A stretch of DNA of 64,000 nt from Eustoma russellianum (GCA_036186865.1 AP025062.1:30742637-30806636), one strand, 5' to 3'. Shown: positions 44,506-57,917, numbered from the stretch's first letter. Numbers and translations are program-made. Notes: a model not told the origin generated them from the sequence alone.

Positions 44506-46391
44506 ATTGGTATCAGAGCGTTGGTTAGTCTTCTATTCATGATCACGTTGTTTAAACTTGCATATGAATGATGCTGCCCAAAACTGTTTAGTAAACTGTT
44601 TTGTTGTTCAATTAGATTCTGTTTGTTTAGGTAGTTAGTTTATGTTTTAAAGTGTTTATTAGTTGGTTTACAATAGCTTGGTAAGTTAGTTTTTAGTAGC
44701 AAAAACCGAAACACCACAAAAAGAACTTAGACTAGACTTAAGTGTGTTAGAATCTGTTTGTGTAATCTAGTTAAAAACCATGTGTAACCTGATTGTTCTT
44801 GTTCAATCTAGCTTAGATAGTGTTCATTAGATCCTAATCTAGGAGTTTAAATGGTAGTTTAGATAAGTCCTTAAAACAGAAAACTTGAACACAAAATTAG
44901 AATAGTTGATAGATTAGTTGTAATCAAGTTGTTAAATTCTGTTTTTAGTAGTTGTGTGCAATCTGTTTAGACGTTGTATTCGCTACCTTATTTAGCTTGG
45001 TTAGGCTAGTTTACAACATAGTTTAAGTGTTTAGTTGGTTGTTTAGTTTAGCACAAGAAATCTTAAAACTAAAGATCAAAACAAGTAGTTTTAGCTAACT
45101 AAGTGTGCTGCCTAGTTTCTAGTGATATGCGTTTGATAAGTAGGACATAAACACTTGCATCTAGTATCATCTAGCTTAGAAACTGATTGCATCATACAAA
45201 CAAAAACCAAGACAAAAACAAGTAGAATAGATAACTTTAAAACAAAACAAAACAAGTTAGGTAGTTTGCATCAAAACTGATTTCCATTAGTTGTTAGTAA
45301 TCAGCCTTTATAAATTGCATTTAGAAACAACTAAGTTGCATTTAGCTATCTTAAGATTAGTTAGATCATTTGCATCAAAAACAAAAAAAACCGAAACAAT
45401 TTAGTTTAAACTTGATTAAAACTTTGAATGCTATTTGTTTAAACTTGTTGAATTTGATTTCACCACCCCCGTTACACCTTAAGTCATTGTTTGGTACAAA
45501 CTTGATTGAATCTTTTAATTGAAACATTATTGACTTGAGATTTGTTAAAAGTGAAGTAAATTTGTAAGAAACAAGATTTGATTTCAAATTTTAACGTTGG
45601 CTTTACGTTTATCTTTACTTGGGATTGATTCAATTGTTTAAAGACTTTATTGGACTTAAGTTCTTACTTAGGATCACTTTGTCTATATTTATCCCTACAC
45701 TGTTAAATTGCCGACCCTGTTATCATCTTGTTGTCTTTACACTTCTTCAACTTGCATTGAACTTTCATCTATATTTGGTTGTTAAATTTGTGAAACAGTT
45801 TTCATATCATTAGTGTTCTTCTGTGTTGTTCAAAGAACGTTTCACAAAAGCCACACCAAAACTTGTGCAAGTAAAACCAAAGAAAAAGAAGCCGTGAGCA
45901 ATGTCTCATAAAGGCAAGTGAGCAGTAGACTCACAAAACAGACAAAGCCAATCCAAAGGAAAATAATTAGGCTTGTTTGTGAAAGAAACTGAGAGAAAAG
46001 TCATTTTTAACGTCAAAAAGCAAGAGACAAGACGTATGAGTGATTTGCACAAGAAGTGAGATATAGCCATCCAAAGTTCACAAAAGGTGAATTGTGCAAA
46101 ACCAAAAGCAAATACCTACACCAAAAGTGTTGACTGTTGTAAAAGGTTCCTCGAACAAACCCTTGTTGAACACTTGTGTGTATGTACTGTCTTTCACTTT
46201 ATTTACAATTGAATGTGCATTAAAGTTTAAAGTAAGTTAAAGGATTGTTCTGTACAAACACTTAGCTTTCTTTGATTCAGCCAAAAACATCACTTGACTT
46301 CTATTTTTCTTTGAATCTTAGATAGTCCAAGATTGTTGTTTATTCAATTGTCAATTTGAAGTAGAAATTTACGTTTTGTTAAAGTTATAGT
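44506..46391 (+). promoter_or_regulatory. Gypsy G primer-binding site and leader
   Basis: TGGTATCAGAGC at 44508-44519. The leader closely matches that of E from about 45390 on and includes a stretch near 45200-45375 that E lacks. No credible ORF is present. Confidence 0.85.
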
Positions 46392-49215
46392 TGTTGGACC
46401 TGTATAGCACCACTAGAGGGGGGGGGGGTGAATAGTGGATTAGCGGAAATTACACTATAATTACCTTCAAAAACTTGTTTGAAGACCCCTTTGCCTCTTT
46501 AGCCTCAGGTTCTGGAATTTCCAGAAACAGTTCACTGTTTTGAACGCTTTGGTTGAACCACTTATACACCTGTGCAAGCTCTCAAACTTGGCAGAGATCA
46601 AGTTTAGAATGTTTATAGTATGTCATAAAAATTTCAGCCAATTCCAAGCAAGTTAGCACGTTCAAATAAGCAAGAAAAGTAAAGTGTGCAATTCTGGCAG
46701 TTTCAGGCAGAATGTTAGCTTAACTTCAAACAACAATATCTCAAAATCTACCCGTGCTATTTTGATGAATCTTATGTCAAATTAAACCTCAAGATGTCTA
46801 GTTTAATTTGATATAAGGCTCACTCCAAGATTCAAAGGATAGCCTATTCAAATTGCACAAGTTTGCACACTGGTCAGAACTGTTCACAGACTGTAGCAAC
46901 AATTTTGTGAAGACGATTTGAATATGCTAAACACCTTAGAATTTAGTGATTCTTGCGGCTAATGAAAGCTAACACATTGAAGTATAATATATCCAAAATT
47001 CATGCAATTCTAAGACTGTTTGCTCGTTCAATTATGCGTGCCAAGTTAGTGTAACTTTCAGCCAGAAAACAGTAAGTGCAGGAAATAAGTAAAGAACACA
47101 AGGAATTATCCTGGTTCGGTCAATGTGACCTACTCCAGTCCCAAGAGACACCTTCTCTTGGATTTCACTAAACACCAAACACCAAAGTCACCTTACAAAG
47201 CCAAAGGAAGAAGCTTTTCACCAACTTCTTCAAGAGGCTGCACCAAAACTGAAAATCAGCACTAGTTTGTTTCACCTTTGCACCTTTGCACCTTTTGCTC
47301 ACCTCTAAGGAGTAAGCTTTATACACCAGCTTCTCCCTTACAATATGTCGTTTAAAAGGTGTTGAAATGACAAGAAATGAAGAACTATACAATCATAAAG
47401 CTTGCTACAAATGTGTTCTTCAATAGAGAAGAGAAGAAGAAAAGAATGGAGACAAAGAGCTAATTGTCTTGCTTGCTTTCTTTGTTGCTTTCGTTGGTGT
47501 GTATCTCTTCTTCATCCTTGGAGCTATTTATAGCCAAGAGGACAGCCAAAAGGCTCCTCAAAGTGAACGTTGAAATGGATGAGAATGGGAGAAAAATTCA
47601 GCACCTTTTTAGCTACCAAAATTCAGCCTTTGAATTTCAAAATAAATCTGAATTTTTGAATGCTTTGACATAGTCTTCCAACCTGAATATTTATCCCATT
47701 GTAGCCGTTGGAATGAGATGGAAATTGGCTCCATTTGAACGTTTAAAAATCAGCTCCAATCAACAATATCCATGTGTAAATAACTTGCCATGTGTGCAGC
47801 TGAATTGGCATGTGTTTTGAACAGATTTTATCTCCTCATTTTGAACATCAAAGAGACGTTGGAATGGCCTAACATATAGAGAGAAATCAGCTTGACTAGA
47901 GTTTGAATTGGTCTCCAACTTTTGAACATATAGCCGTTTGGTTGAGAGAGTTTTGCTTCAACTTTGCTACATTGTAGGACTTGCTTTTTGTCACTCATCA
48001 TAATCTGAATTTTGACCATATATCACACGAAATGTTGCTCCAAATTTGAACCAATATAGCCGTTTGAATCATCACAAGAATAGCCAAGAATAGTCTTTTG
48101 AAATCATCACCAAAATAGGATTTCTTTCAACTTGCCTTGACTTGTTCAAAAGCTTGAAGATTTGTGCGCCAATTACCATCCATATCCGTGTGCACACATA
48201 TAATATATAGTCATTTATGTCTTCAACATGTAGCATAGAAAACCATATGAAGAATACCAAGAATTCCAAGAAAACCATAGATGTGATAACCATGATATAA
48301 GAATTTCCAATTGATAGACCATGCTGCCCGTTTCCACAAAAATAGGGCACGTACCATATGTGACATAAACACATATAAACATCATATAAGCAATATATAA
48401 CATGTTGGAAGATCCATTGGCAAGTGAAAAGACCAGAATACCCCTTAGCACAAAAATAGGAATTTTGTCCTAGGATGAACCTAGACATGGTGCTGCTCCA
48501 GATTCATTTTTGCCATGATGTGACATGACTTATAAATGTGTCATATGATCATATAAGTCCGTTGGAAGAAGACCAAATAAGAATGAGAAGTCCAAATGGT
48601 GAAATTACCAAAATAACCCTTATATAGGTCAATAAGCTTCCCACCGGGTCAATTCAGTTTCAACCCGTGCCAAGCATGCCTTTCCTCAGCCAATTAGATT
48701 CTAAATTGAATAAGGATCATGTGGGCTTTTGAATGACTCAATTTGGAGTTCATTTGCCCAAGATATGAACCAAAACCTGCAATAGGATACTAAACCGAAC
48801 AATTTGCCTTATATTGTAAGTCATGTGACTTCAAGGCTTGGTTAGATCATATAATTAACATGTATTGGCATATAAATCTTCTAAGATCAGTTTGAACATG
48901 TCTTGATTAAGATATGTGATTGAATTGGCCAAGTTCAATCTCATGATCTTAATCAAACTTGTTCAATCTTGATTCATTCAAGCAATTTCACATTTAGCTC
49001 ATAAGTTCATAAGTTCATGCCTTGCCAAAACAATTTCACATTTAAACGTTACACATACATGCTCACATATGCATCTTCCAATCATTCTAACATGATATAT
49101 CTATTTGCAATCATCATAACAATTACACATATGCACACATATACATTTTGCACAACAATTACACATATGCTCACATATACATTTTGCAATCACTCAAACA
49201 TAATATATCACAACA
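46392..49215 (-). repeat. Copia H 3' LTR
   Basis: TGTTGG to CAACA, 2824 bases. It has a G11 run (G8 in A and B), three CACCTTTG units, and a single copy of the 40-base unit duplicated in A and B. Confidence 0.95.
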
Positions 49216-49487
49216 ATCTCCCCCTTTTGATGATTTGCAAAATTACCCCACATATGTGTATATTAAGCATTTAAATCAAGTGTGCATCTACATCAAGTGT
49301 TGTAATCTGTGTAATCAAGTAAGCATCTAAATCAAGTGTAAGCTGCTCTTTAAATCAAATTAAGCTGCTCCCCCTTAATGTGTTATCTCCCCCTTAACAT
49401 GATATCTATCTTTAACATGATATATATACACATTTATTTCTCCCCCTTAATTTTGTAAATTATGCAAAAGACTGAATGGTGTAGTAG
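49216..49487 (-). promoter_or_regulatory. Copia H polypurine tracts
   Basis: AAAAGGGGGAGAT (minus) at 49216-49228, with more AAGGGGGAG tracts toward pol. One of the tracts present in A is lost here (near 49410). No ORF is present. Confidence 0.78.
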
Positions 49488-52400
49488 TCAGTTGTAAGCA
49501 ATTAATCCAAGTCTTGCACGTAAAGTCTCAAAGATAGCTTGATTAAGGGGTTTAGTGAATATATCAGCTACTTGTTGATCAGTTCTAACATGTTCAATGT
49601 GTATATGTCCAAGATTAACATGATCACGGAGAAAATGATAACGTACTTCTATATGCTTTGCCTTAGAGTGTAGTACAGGATTTTTAGACAAATTTATAGC
49701 ACTTGTACTATCACAATAGATGGGAATATTATTTACTTGTATTTCAAAGTCTGAAAGTTGTTGTTTAATCCATAATAGTTGAGTGCAACATAGACTTAAA
49801 GCCATATATTCTGCTTCAGTAGTAGAAAGTGCAACACTAGATTGTTTCTTTGAAAACCAAGATATTAGTGAGTTTCCTAGGAATTGACATGTTCCACTAG
49901 TGCTCTTTCTATCTACTCTACATCCACCATAATCTGCATCTGAATATGCATGTAGACTTAGACTAGATTGTCTATCATACCATAAGCCTAATGTTGGTGT
50001 ATGTTGAAGATATCTAAATATTCTTTTTACAGCTTTAAAGTGTGACAACTTAGGCATACTTTGAAATCTTGCACACATACATACTGCAAACATAATATCA
50101 GGTCTACTAGCAGTTAGATATAGCAATGAACCAATCATAGACCTATATAGTTTTTCATCAAATGCAACACCATTTTCATCTTTGTCTAATTTTGTTGAAG
50201 TACACATTGGTGTTGGAGATGGTTTCAAGTTTTCAAAGTTGAATTTCTTTATCATATCTCTTATGTATTTGGCTTGATTGATATGTATACCACGAGATGT
50301 TTGTTTTATTTGCAAGCCTAAGAAATAGTTTAATTCACCAACCATAGACATTTCAAACTCAGACTTCATACAATCTTCAAAGTCTTTTACTAAGTTAGGA
50401 TTAGTTGAACCAAAGATTATGTCATCTACATATATTTGTATTACAAGCAAATCTTTGTCTTTCTTTTTCAAGAATAAGGTACTATCTATGGTTCCTCTTT
50501 GAAAGTTGTTACTTAGTAAAAAGTTGGCAAATCTTTCATACCATGCACGGGGGGCTTGTTTCAAACCATATAAGGCTTTCTTAAGTTTATATACATGATT
50601 AGGGTTCTTTGGATCTTCAAAGCCTGGTGGTTGTTTAACAAAAACTTCTTCTTGGATATAGCCATTTAAGAATGCACTCTTAACATCCATTTGGAATAGT
50701 TTGATGTTATAATAACATGCAAAAGCTAATAAGAGGCGTATGGATTCTAATCTTGCTACGGGGGCAAATGTTTCATCGTAATCAATACCCTCTTCTTGAT
50801 TATATCCTTGAGCTACAAGTCTTGCTTTATTTCTTACTACAACCCCTTGTTCATTCATTTTGTTCCTAAACACCCATTTAGTTCCAATGATTGATTTATC
50901 CTCGGGTTTAGGTACTAAATCCCACACATTGTTTCTTTCAAATTGGTTTAACTCTTCATGCATTGCATCTATCCAATATGCATCGTTTAAGGCATCATTC
51001 ACATTCTTAGGTTCAATTTGGGATATAAGTGCATGCCATTGATCATATTCATTAGGATCTATTTGCCTACGTGTTCTAACCCCTTGATTTACATCTCCTA
51101 TGATAAGTTCTTGAGGATGCTTTTGTTTATCTCTTATTTGCCACCAATTACTTGGTTGTGCATCTTCAATAGGTTCATGATGTTCAATAGGTTGGTTAGG
51201 CACATTTTCTTCATTATGTTCTTGTGTAGGGGGAGTTTGAACTTCATGCATTTCAAGAGTTTGATTTGGTGTTTCAATTTGTTCATTTGTGGGTGGTAGG
51301 ATAAGTTCATCTTCATCATGAAGTATTTGATCATTTGGTACATAGATTCCATGTTGATTACTTGTTCGGAGATATGCATTTTCATTGAACTTCACATGTA
51401 TTGATTCAACTATCTTTCTTGTTTGTGCATTATAACATCTATATGCTTTAGAGTTCATTGAATATCCCACAAATATATGTTCATCAGACTTAGGATCAAA
51501 CTTATCTAAGTTATCTTTTGTGTTCAATACAAAGCATTTACAACCAAAGACTTTTAGATAGTTTACTTTTGGGAGTCGTCCATTTAAGATTTCAAATGGT
51601 GTTTTGTTCAATTTCTTTCTTATTGATAGTCTGTTGATCATATAACTTGAAGTGTTTACTGCTTCAGCCCATAAGAATTTAGGTACTTTGTTTTCTACCA
51701 TCATTGTTCTTGCTACTTCTTGAATAGTCCTATTCTTTCTTTCAACTACACCATTAAGTTGAGGAGTTCTTGGTGGGGAGAATTCATGTTTTATACCCTT
51801 TTCATTACAGAATTTGATTAATTCACTATTTTTAAACTCACCACCTCTATCACTCCTTATCTTAATAACATGTGATTCATGTTCATTTTCAAGTTGTCTA
51901 ATTAGATTAGCTATAGATGATGCACTTTCATCTTTTGAGGCAAGAAACAATGTCCAAGTATATCTTGAGAAATCATCAACTATTACACATACATAATAAC
52001 TTCCACCTAAGCTTCTTGTTCTACATGGACCAAATAAGTCTATATGCAAGAGTTCTAGTATTCTTGATGTTGTGAACTCGGTTTTAGGCTTAAGGGATTC
52101 TCTAACATGTTTGCCTTTGATACAAGATTCACATAATTGAAAATCATTCAAGTTAAGTTTAGGCAATCCTCTAACAAGACTTTTAGCATGTAGTTTTTCT
52201 AAGGTTGATATACCTATGTGTCCTAAACGTCTATGCCAAAGATTGGGATCAGATTCATGTGAAACAAGACATTTTGTGTTACTACTTAGCATATCATCCA
52301 TGTTAAGCACATATATGTTTCCTTCACGTTTTCCTTTTAACACAACTTGATTGTTTTTATCCATTATCTTACAAGAAGTGGAGGAGAAGAGAACATTCAA

Positions 52401-52700
52401 GTTGTTGTCACATAGTTGAGAAACACTTAAAAGCTCAAAGGTTAAGTTACTTACAAGTAGGACATTTTTGATCTCAAACTTGTTTGGATCACCAACCTTG
52501 CCTTTGCCAATTATTTGGCCTTGGTTGTTGTCTCCAAAGGTAACTTTGCCACCTTTTGCAACGTTCTTAAGTGTGCTAAACAAATCTTTGTTGCCCGTCA
52601 TATGTCTTGAGCAACCACTATCAACTATCCAATTGGTTTTGTTCTTTTCATCTCCTTTGTTGTTATAACCACCAACTTGTCTTTCTTTGATGTTATGTAC
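49488..52700 (-). CDS. pol: Copia H Pol polyprotein (protease-integrase-RT-RNase H)
   Basis: An intact Pol with the same domains and catalytic residues as in A and B. The frame opens after the stop at 52701-52703 and includes DSGC of the protease upstream of the first Met (52601). Scattered substitutions, such as SRGIHI for SSGIHI and RTSNQHG for QTSNQHE, separate it from A and B. Gag from this copy is truncated, so movement may depend on Gag supplied by other copies. Confidence 0.95.
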   Translation of the reverse strand, partial: VHNIKERQVGGYNNKGDEKNKTNWIVDSGCSRHMTGNKDLFSTLKNVAKGGKVTFGDNNQGQIIGKGKVGDPNKFEIKNVLLVSNLTFELLSVSQLCDNNLNVLFSSTSCKIMDKNNQVVLKGKREGNIYVLNMDDMLSSNTKCLVSHESDPNLWHRRLGHIGISTLEKLHAKSLVRGLPKLNLNDFQLCESCIKGKHVRESLKPKTEFTTSRILELLHIDLFGPCRTRSLGGSYYVCVIVDDFSRYTWTLFLASKDESASSIANLIRQLENEHESHVIKIRSDRGGEFKNSELIKFCNEKGIKHEFSPPRTPQLNGVVERKNRTIQEVARTMMVENKVPKFLWAEAVNTSSYMINRLSIRKKLNKTPFEILNGRLPKVNYLKVFGCKCFVLNTKDNLDKFDPKSDEHIFVGYSMNSKAYRCYNAQTRKIVESIHVKFNENAYLRTSNQHGIYVPNDQILHDEDELILPPTNEQIETPNQTLEMHEVQTPPTQEHNEENVPNQPIEHHEPIEDAQPSNWWQIRDKQKHPQELIIGDVNQGVRTRRQIDPNEYDQWHALISQIEPKNVNDALNDAYWIDAMHEELNQFERNNVWDLVPKPEDKSIIGTKWVFRNKMNEQGVVVRNKARLVAQGYNQEEGIDYDETFAPVARLESIRLLLAFACYYNIKLFQMDVKSAFLNGYIQEEVFVKQPPGFEDPKNPNHVYKLKKALYGLKQAPRAWYERFANFLLSNNFQRGTIDSTLFLKKKDKDLLVIQIYVDDIIFGSTNPNLVKDFEDCMKSEFEMSMVGELNYFLGLQIKQTSRGIHINQAKYIRDMIKKFNFENLKPSPTPMCTSTKLDKDENGVAFDEKLYRSMIGSLLYLTASRPDIMFAVCMCARFQSMPKLSHFKAVKRIFRYLQHTPTLGLWYDRQSSLSLHAYSDADYGGCRVDRKSTSGTCQFLGNSLISWFSKKQSSVALSTTEAEYMALSLCCTQLLWIKQQLSDFEIQVNNIPIYCDSTSAINLSKNPVLHSKAKHIEVRYHFLRDHVNLGHIHIEHVRTDQQVADIFTKPLNQAIFETLRARLGLIAYN

Positions 52701-52773
52701 CTACAAATGTAAATAACAACTTAGGTACCCTTTGATTTTGGGTCCTTTCAAGGTTAGACAAGTTAAGTTCATG

Positions 52774-54907
52774 TTAGTGTACCTTTAGGTACCCAAACTT
52801 GAACAACCTTTCTTGGTTTTGAAATGTTAAAATCATGTTGCATATAATGATCAAATAGTGGATTTTGATACATAGAATATGATGGAAAAGGGGCTGCATA
52901 TTTATGTCTAGTTGGATAAGCATTGTAAGTTCTATATGCATTTGAATGTTGCTATGTATATGGGTTATATCTTGGCCGTGTGTAAGCATTGAATTTAGGC
53001 CGTGTATATGCAAGATGTTGTGAGTGTCTAGGCCGTGTGTTGTAAACTGATTTAGGCCGAGAGTATGTCATGCTCTTCACATAAGCATGTTGTTGCATAT
53101 AAGGCATAACTTGAGCAGATTTCATACTACTTTGTTTAGGCATTCTAGTATACATGTAAGCATGGTTTCTAGGTGTATTTGTCTTCCTATATGTTGATGC
53201 ATTTTGCAATCTTTGTGATGAAGGTGGTGTGGGCAGAATAGGTTCATTTCTAAATGCATTTGGCCTATATTTCATGTTGGTTGAAGATGATACAAATGTT
53301 GTTTCCTTAGGTGTGCATTCAGCTTCTTTAACATATCCAAGACCTTGTTTGTCATTTCCATGCTTTTGAGATGCAATAAGAGTGTCTAACATGTTGGAAC
53401 CATTCTTAAATTGTTCTAAAGATTTGTTCAAGTCTAGGTTGCATGCTTTTAATGATTCAAATTCAGTTTGTATTTCATGTAATTTAGACTTTAAAACGTT
53501 GTAATCAACACATTGCACACATTGCACATTTTCATGTTTGTTCTTAAATTCCTTAATCTGATTTTGCATTGAACTAATAGTGTTAGATGATTCAAGTTGA
53601 AGAACTTCTAGTTGAGAAGTTAGATTCAAGTTAGACGTCTCCAACTTGTTCTTCTCCTCAACTATTCTTTTCTTCTCCTTGGATAGCTTCTTATATCTAA
53701 CATGCAACTTTTCTAATTCATCCAACAATTCATCTTGAGTAAAATCACATTCGGAGTCAGAATCGAATGTTACCTCATTTGTAGACTTTGAAGCCAAACA
53801 TGTTTGTGCAACTTCAGGTTCCTCCTCGGATTCGGATGAAGATGTGTCATCCCAAGTGCTTGAACTTACCTTGAGAGCTTTCTTCCTCCTTTGCATAGGT
53901 TCTACTCTAGTTTTTGTCCTTGTCTTTTCATCCATGTCACGGTTTTTGTTCTTGTTTGGACAATCATATGATATGTGTCCTTGTTTGCCACATTCATAAC
54001 ACTTAAGTTCTTTATCATACCATTTACCATCTTGTTTGTTAGATTTCACATTGATAGGGGCAGCTGATTTTGCTTGTCTTTTAGTTGGTCTTTTCTTGAA
54101 AAACTTCCTTAAACGCCTAGCTAACAACATTATGTCTTCTTCATCACTTTCATCATCACTTTCATACTCGGCTTGATTAGATGATTCGGGTTCATTTGTT
54201 ACAAATGCAAGTGATTTGGACTTGTTACTAGTTTCAGCCTTTCTTATATTCAACTTGTTTTCATAAACTTTTAAAGAACCTATCAATTCATCAAGTTTTA
54301 TTTGAGAAAGATCTTTGCTTTCTTCAATGGCACTAACTTTGGCATCCCATTCAATTGGCAAACTTCTCAAAACTTTTTGCACTTTTTCTTTCATCAAAAA
54401 CGTTTTACCAAGGGATTCAAGTGAGTTGTATAAGTTTGTAAGCCTTAAATCCATATCAACAATTGATTCATTAGGCAGTAAATGAAATGTTTCAAGTGTA
54501 GTCATTAACATGTTAATCTTTGATTCCTTTACTTGATTAGTTCCTTCATGCTTCATTTCAAGACATTTCCACATATCCTTTGCACTTAAACATGAAGAGA
54601 CATAGGCAGATTCACTTCTACTTAAACCATTCAACAATAATTGCATTGCTTTAGCATTAAGACTCATTTTCTTTTTATCTTCATCACTCCAATCTTTTCT
54701 ATATTTCTCAACTTCTTGTGATAAGCCATCAATTATAACATGCTTAGTAGGCACATAAGGTCCATCTTCAATGATAGCCCACAAGTCTATATCAATAGCC
54801 ATTAAGAACAATTTCATCCTAAGTTTCCAATGACTAAAGTTTTCTCCATCAAAAAGAGGTGGTCTTTGTGTGGACATGCCTTCTAATTCTATTTTCATCT
54901 TAGACAT
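52774..54907 (-). pseudogene. gag: Copia H Gag with premature stop
   Basis: The open frame covers 54907-52952 (651 residues) and includes the gag domain, the CCHC knuckle and the coiled coil. A stop at 52952-52954 removes the last part of the Tyr/Arg/Pro-rich tail; recognisable gag sequence continues to about 52774. The N-terminus reads MSKMKIELEGM, two residues shorter than in A and B. As the particle-forming and RNA-binding parts remain, partial function is possible. Confidence 0.88.
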
Positions 54908-55093
54908 GCTTCTAAGTGTGTGAGAAAACGTTTAAAACACTTATAAGAAGGAAAGAAAGTGTCACCTTGTTGTAGATACCAAATATGAAGAATATAAGAC
55001 AACCAGAAAATTTCCAGCAACTTTGCAACTTGGAGTGTAGACTGTTTTCAGCTCAGATAAAAATATGGTGCTCAACCAGGCTCTGATACCAAT
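54908..55093 (-). promoter_or_regulatory. Copia H leader and primer-binding site
   Basis: TGGTATCAGAGC on the minus strand at 55080-55091, for initiator-Met tRNA. Confidence 0.9.
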
Positions 55094-57917
55094 TGTTGGA
55101 CCTGTATAGCACCACTAGAGGGGGGGGGGGTGAATAGTGGATTAGCGGAAATTACACTATAATTACCTTCAAAAACTTGTTTGAAGACCCCTTTGCCTCT
55201 TTAGCCTCAGGTTCTGGAATTTCCAGAAACAGTTCACTGTTTTGAACGCTTTGGTTGAACCACTTATACACCTGTGCAAGCTCTCAAACTTGGCAGAGAT
55301 CAAGTTTAGAATGTTTATAGTATGTCATAAAAATTTCAGCCAATTCCAAGCAAGTTAGCACGTTCAAATAAGCAAGAAAAGTAAAGTGTGCAATTCTGGC
55401 AGTTTCAGGCAGAATGTTAGCTTAACTTCAAACAACAATATCTCAAAATCTACCCGTGCTATTTTGATGAATCTTATGTCAAATTAAACCTCAAGATGTC
55501 TAGTTTAATTTGATATAAGGCTCACTCCAAGATTCAAAGGATAGCCTATTCAAATTGCACAAGTTTGCACACTGGTCAGAACTGTTCACAGACTGTAGCA
55601 ACAATTTTGTGAAGACGATTTGAATATTCTAAACACCTTAGAATTTAGTGATTCTTGCGGCTAATGAAAGCTAACACATTGAAGTATAATATATCCAAAA
55701 TTCATGCAATTCTAAGACTGTTTGCTCGTTCAATTATGCGTGCCAAGTTAGTGTAACTTTCAGCCAGAAAACAGTAAGTGCAGGAAATAAGTAAAGAACA
55801 CAAGGAATTATCCTGGTTCGGTCAATGTGACCTACTCCAGTCCCAAGAGACACCTTCTCTTGGATTTCACTAAACACCAAACACCAAAGTCACCTTACAA
55901 AGCCAAAGGAAGAAGCTTTTCACCAACTTCTTCAAGAGGCTGCACCAAAACTGAAAATCAGCACTAGTTTGTTTCACCTTTGCACCTTTGCACCTTTTGC
56001 TCACCTCTAAGGAGTAAGCTTTATACACCAGCTTCTCCCTTACAATATGTCGTTTAAAAGGTGTTGAAATGACAAGAAATGAAGAACTATACAATCATAA
56101 AGCTTGCTACAAATGTGTTCTTCAATAGAGAAGAGAAGAAGAAAAGAATGGAGACAAAGAGCTAATTGTCTTGCTTGCTTTCTTTGTTGCTTTCGTTGGT
56201 GTGTATCTCTTCTTCATCCTTGGAGCTATTTATAGCCAAGAGGACAGCCAAAAGGCTCCTCAAAGTGAACGTTGAAATGGATGAGAATGGGAGAAAAATT
56301 CAGCACCTTTTTAGCTACCAAAATTCAGCCTTTGAATTTCAAAATAAATCTGAATTTTTGAATGCTTTGACATAGTCTTCCAACCTGAATATTTATCCCA
56401 TTGTAGCCGTTGGAATGAGATGGAAATTGGCTCCATTTGAACGTTTAAAAATCAGCTCCAATCAACAATATCCATGTGTAAATAACTTGCCATGTGTGCA
56501 GCTGAATTGGCATGTGTTTTGAACAGATTTTATCTCCTCATTTTGAACATCAAAGAGACGTTGGAATGGCCTAACATATAGAGAGAAATCAGCTTGACTA
56601 GAGTTTGAATTGGTCTCCAACTTTTGAACATATAGCCGTTTGGTTGAGAGAGTTTTGCTTCAACTTTGCTACATTGTAGGACTTGCTTTTTGTCACTCAT
56701 CATAATCTGAATTTTGACCATATATCACACGAAATGTTGCTCCAAATTTGAACCAATATAGCCGTTTGAATCATCACAAGAATAGCCAAGAATAGTCTTT
56801 TGAAATCATCACCAAAATAGGATTTCTTTCAACTTGCCTTGACTTGTTCAAAAGCTTGAAGATTTGTGCGCCAATTACCATCCATATCCGTGTGCACACA
56901 TATAATATATAGTCATTTATGTCTTCAACATGTAGCATAGAAAACCATATGAAGAATACCAAGAATTCCAAGAAAACCATAGATGTGATAACCATGATAT
57001 AAGAATTTCCAATTGATAGACCATGCTGCCCGTTTCCACAAAAATAGGGCACGTACCATATGTGACATAAACACATATAAACATCATATAAGCAATATAT
57101 AACATGTTGGAAGATCCATTGGCAAGTGAAAAGACCAGAATACCCCTTAGCACAAAAATAGGAATTTTGTCCTAGGATGAACCTAGACATGGTGCTGCTC
57201 CAGATTCATTTTTGCCATGATGTGACATGACTTATAAATGTGTCATATGATCATATAAGTCCGTTGGAAGAAGACCAAATAAGAATGAGAAGTCCAAATG
57301 GTGAAATTACCAAAATAACCCTTATATAGGTCAATAAGCTTCCCACCGGGTCAATTCAGTTTCAACCCGTGCCAAGCATGCCTTTCCTCAGCCAATTAGA
57401 TTCTAAATTGAATAAGGATCATGTGGGCTTTTGAATGACTCAATTTGGAGTTCATTTGCCCAAGATATGAACCAAAACCTGCAATAGGATACTAAACCGA
57501 ACAATTTGCCTTATATTGTAAGTCATGTGACTTCAAGGCTTGGTTAGATCATATAATTAACATGTATTGGCATATAAATCTTCTAAGATCAGTTTGAACA
57601 TGTCTTGATTAAGATATGTGATTGAATTGGCCAAGTTCAATCTCATGATCTTAATCAAACTTGTTCAATCTTGATTCATTCAAGCAATTTCACATTTAGC
57701 TCATAAGTTCATAAGTTCATGCCTTGCCAAAACAATTTCACATTTAAACGTTACACATACATGCTCACATATGCATCTTCCAATCATTCTAACATGATAT
57801 ATCTATTTGCAATCATCATAACAATTACACATATGCACACATATACATTTTGCACAACAATTACACATATGCTCACATATACATTTTGCAATCACTCAAA
57901 CATAATATATCACAACA
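55094..57917 (-). repeat. Copia H 5' LTR
   Basis: A 2824-base LTR, the same length as 46392-49215 and differing at one position. Confidence 0.95.
56226..56235 (-). promoter_or_regulatory. Candidate TATA box of copia H 5' LTR
   Basis: CTATAAATAG on the minus strand, at the same LTR position as in A and B. Confidence 0.55.

Larger units (their letters stand above)
43234..46391 (+). mobile_element. Gypsy G, 5' part of a second E-family element
   Basis: This is a 5' LTR, primer site and leader of the E family, ending where H begins. The first base of the LTR is changed (AGATGAGCCC instead of TGATGAGCCC). It stops at a point matching E position 14642, 75 bases before E's start codon. No body or 3' LTR is seen in the window. 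It lies in D's gag. Confidence 0.88.
46392..57917 (-). mobile_element. Copia H, Sirevirus-type element without target duplication
   Basis: This 11,526-base element has 2824-base LTRs that differ at one position by eye (46926/55628), an intact pol and a gag with a premature stop. Flanks are ATAGT on the left and TCTTC on the right, so no duplication is seen. The left flank is the leader of G and the right flank is unrelated sequence. Ectopic recombination or a chimeric assembly would explain this. Confidence 0.93.
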
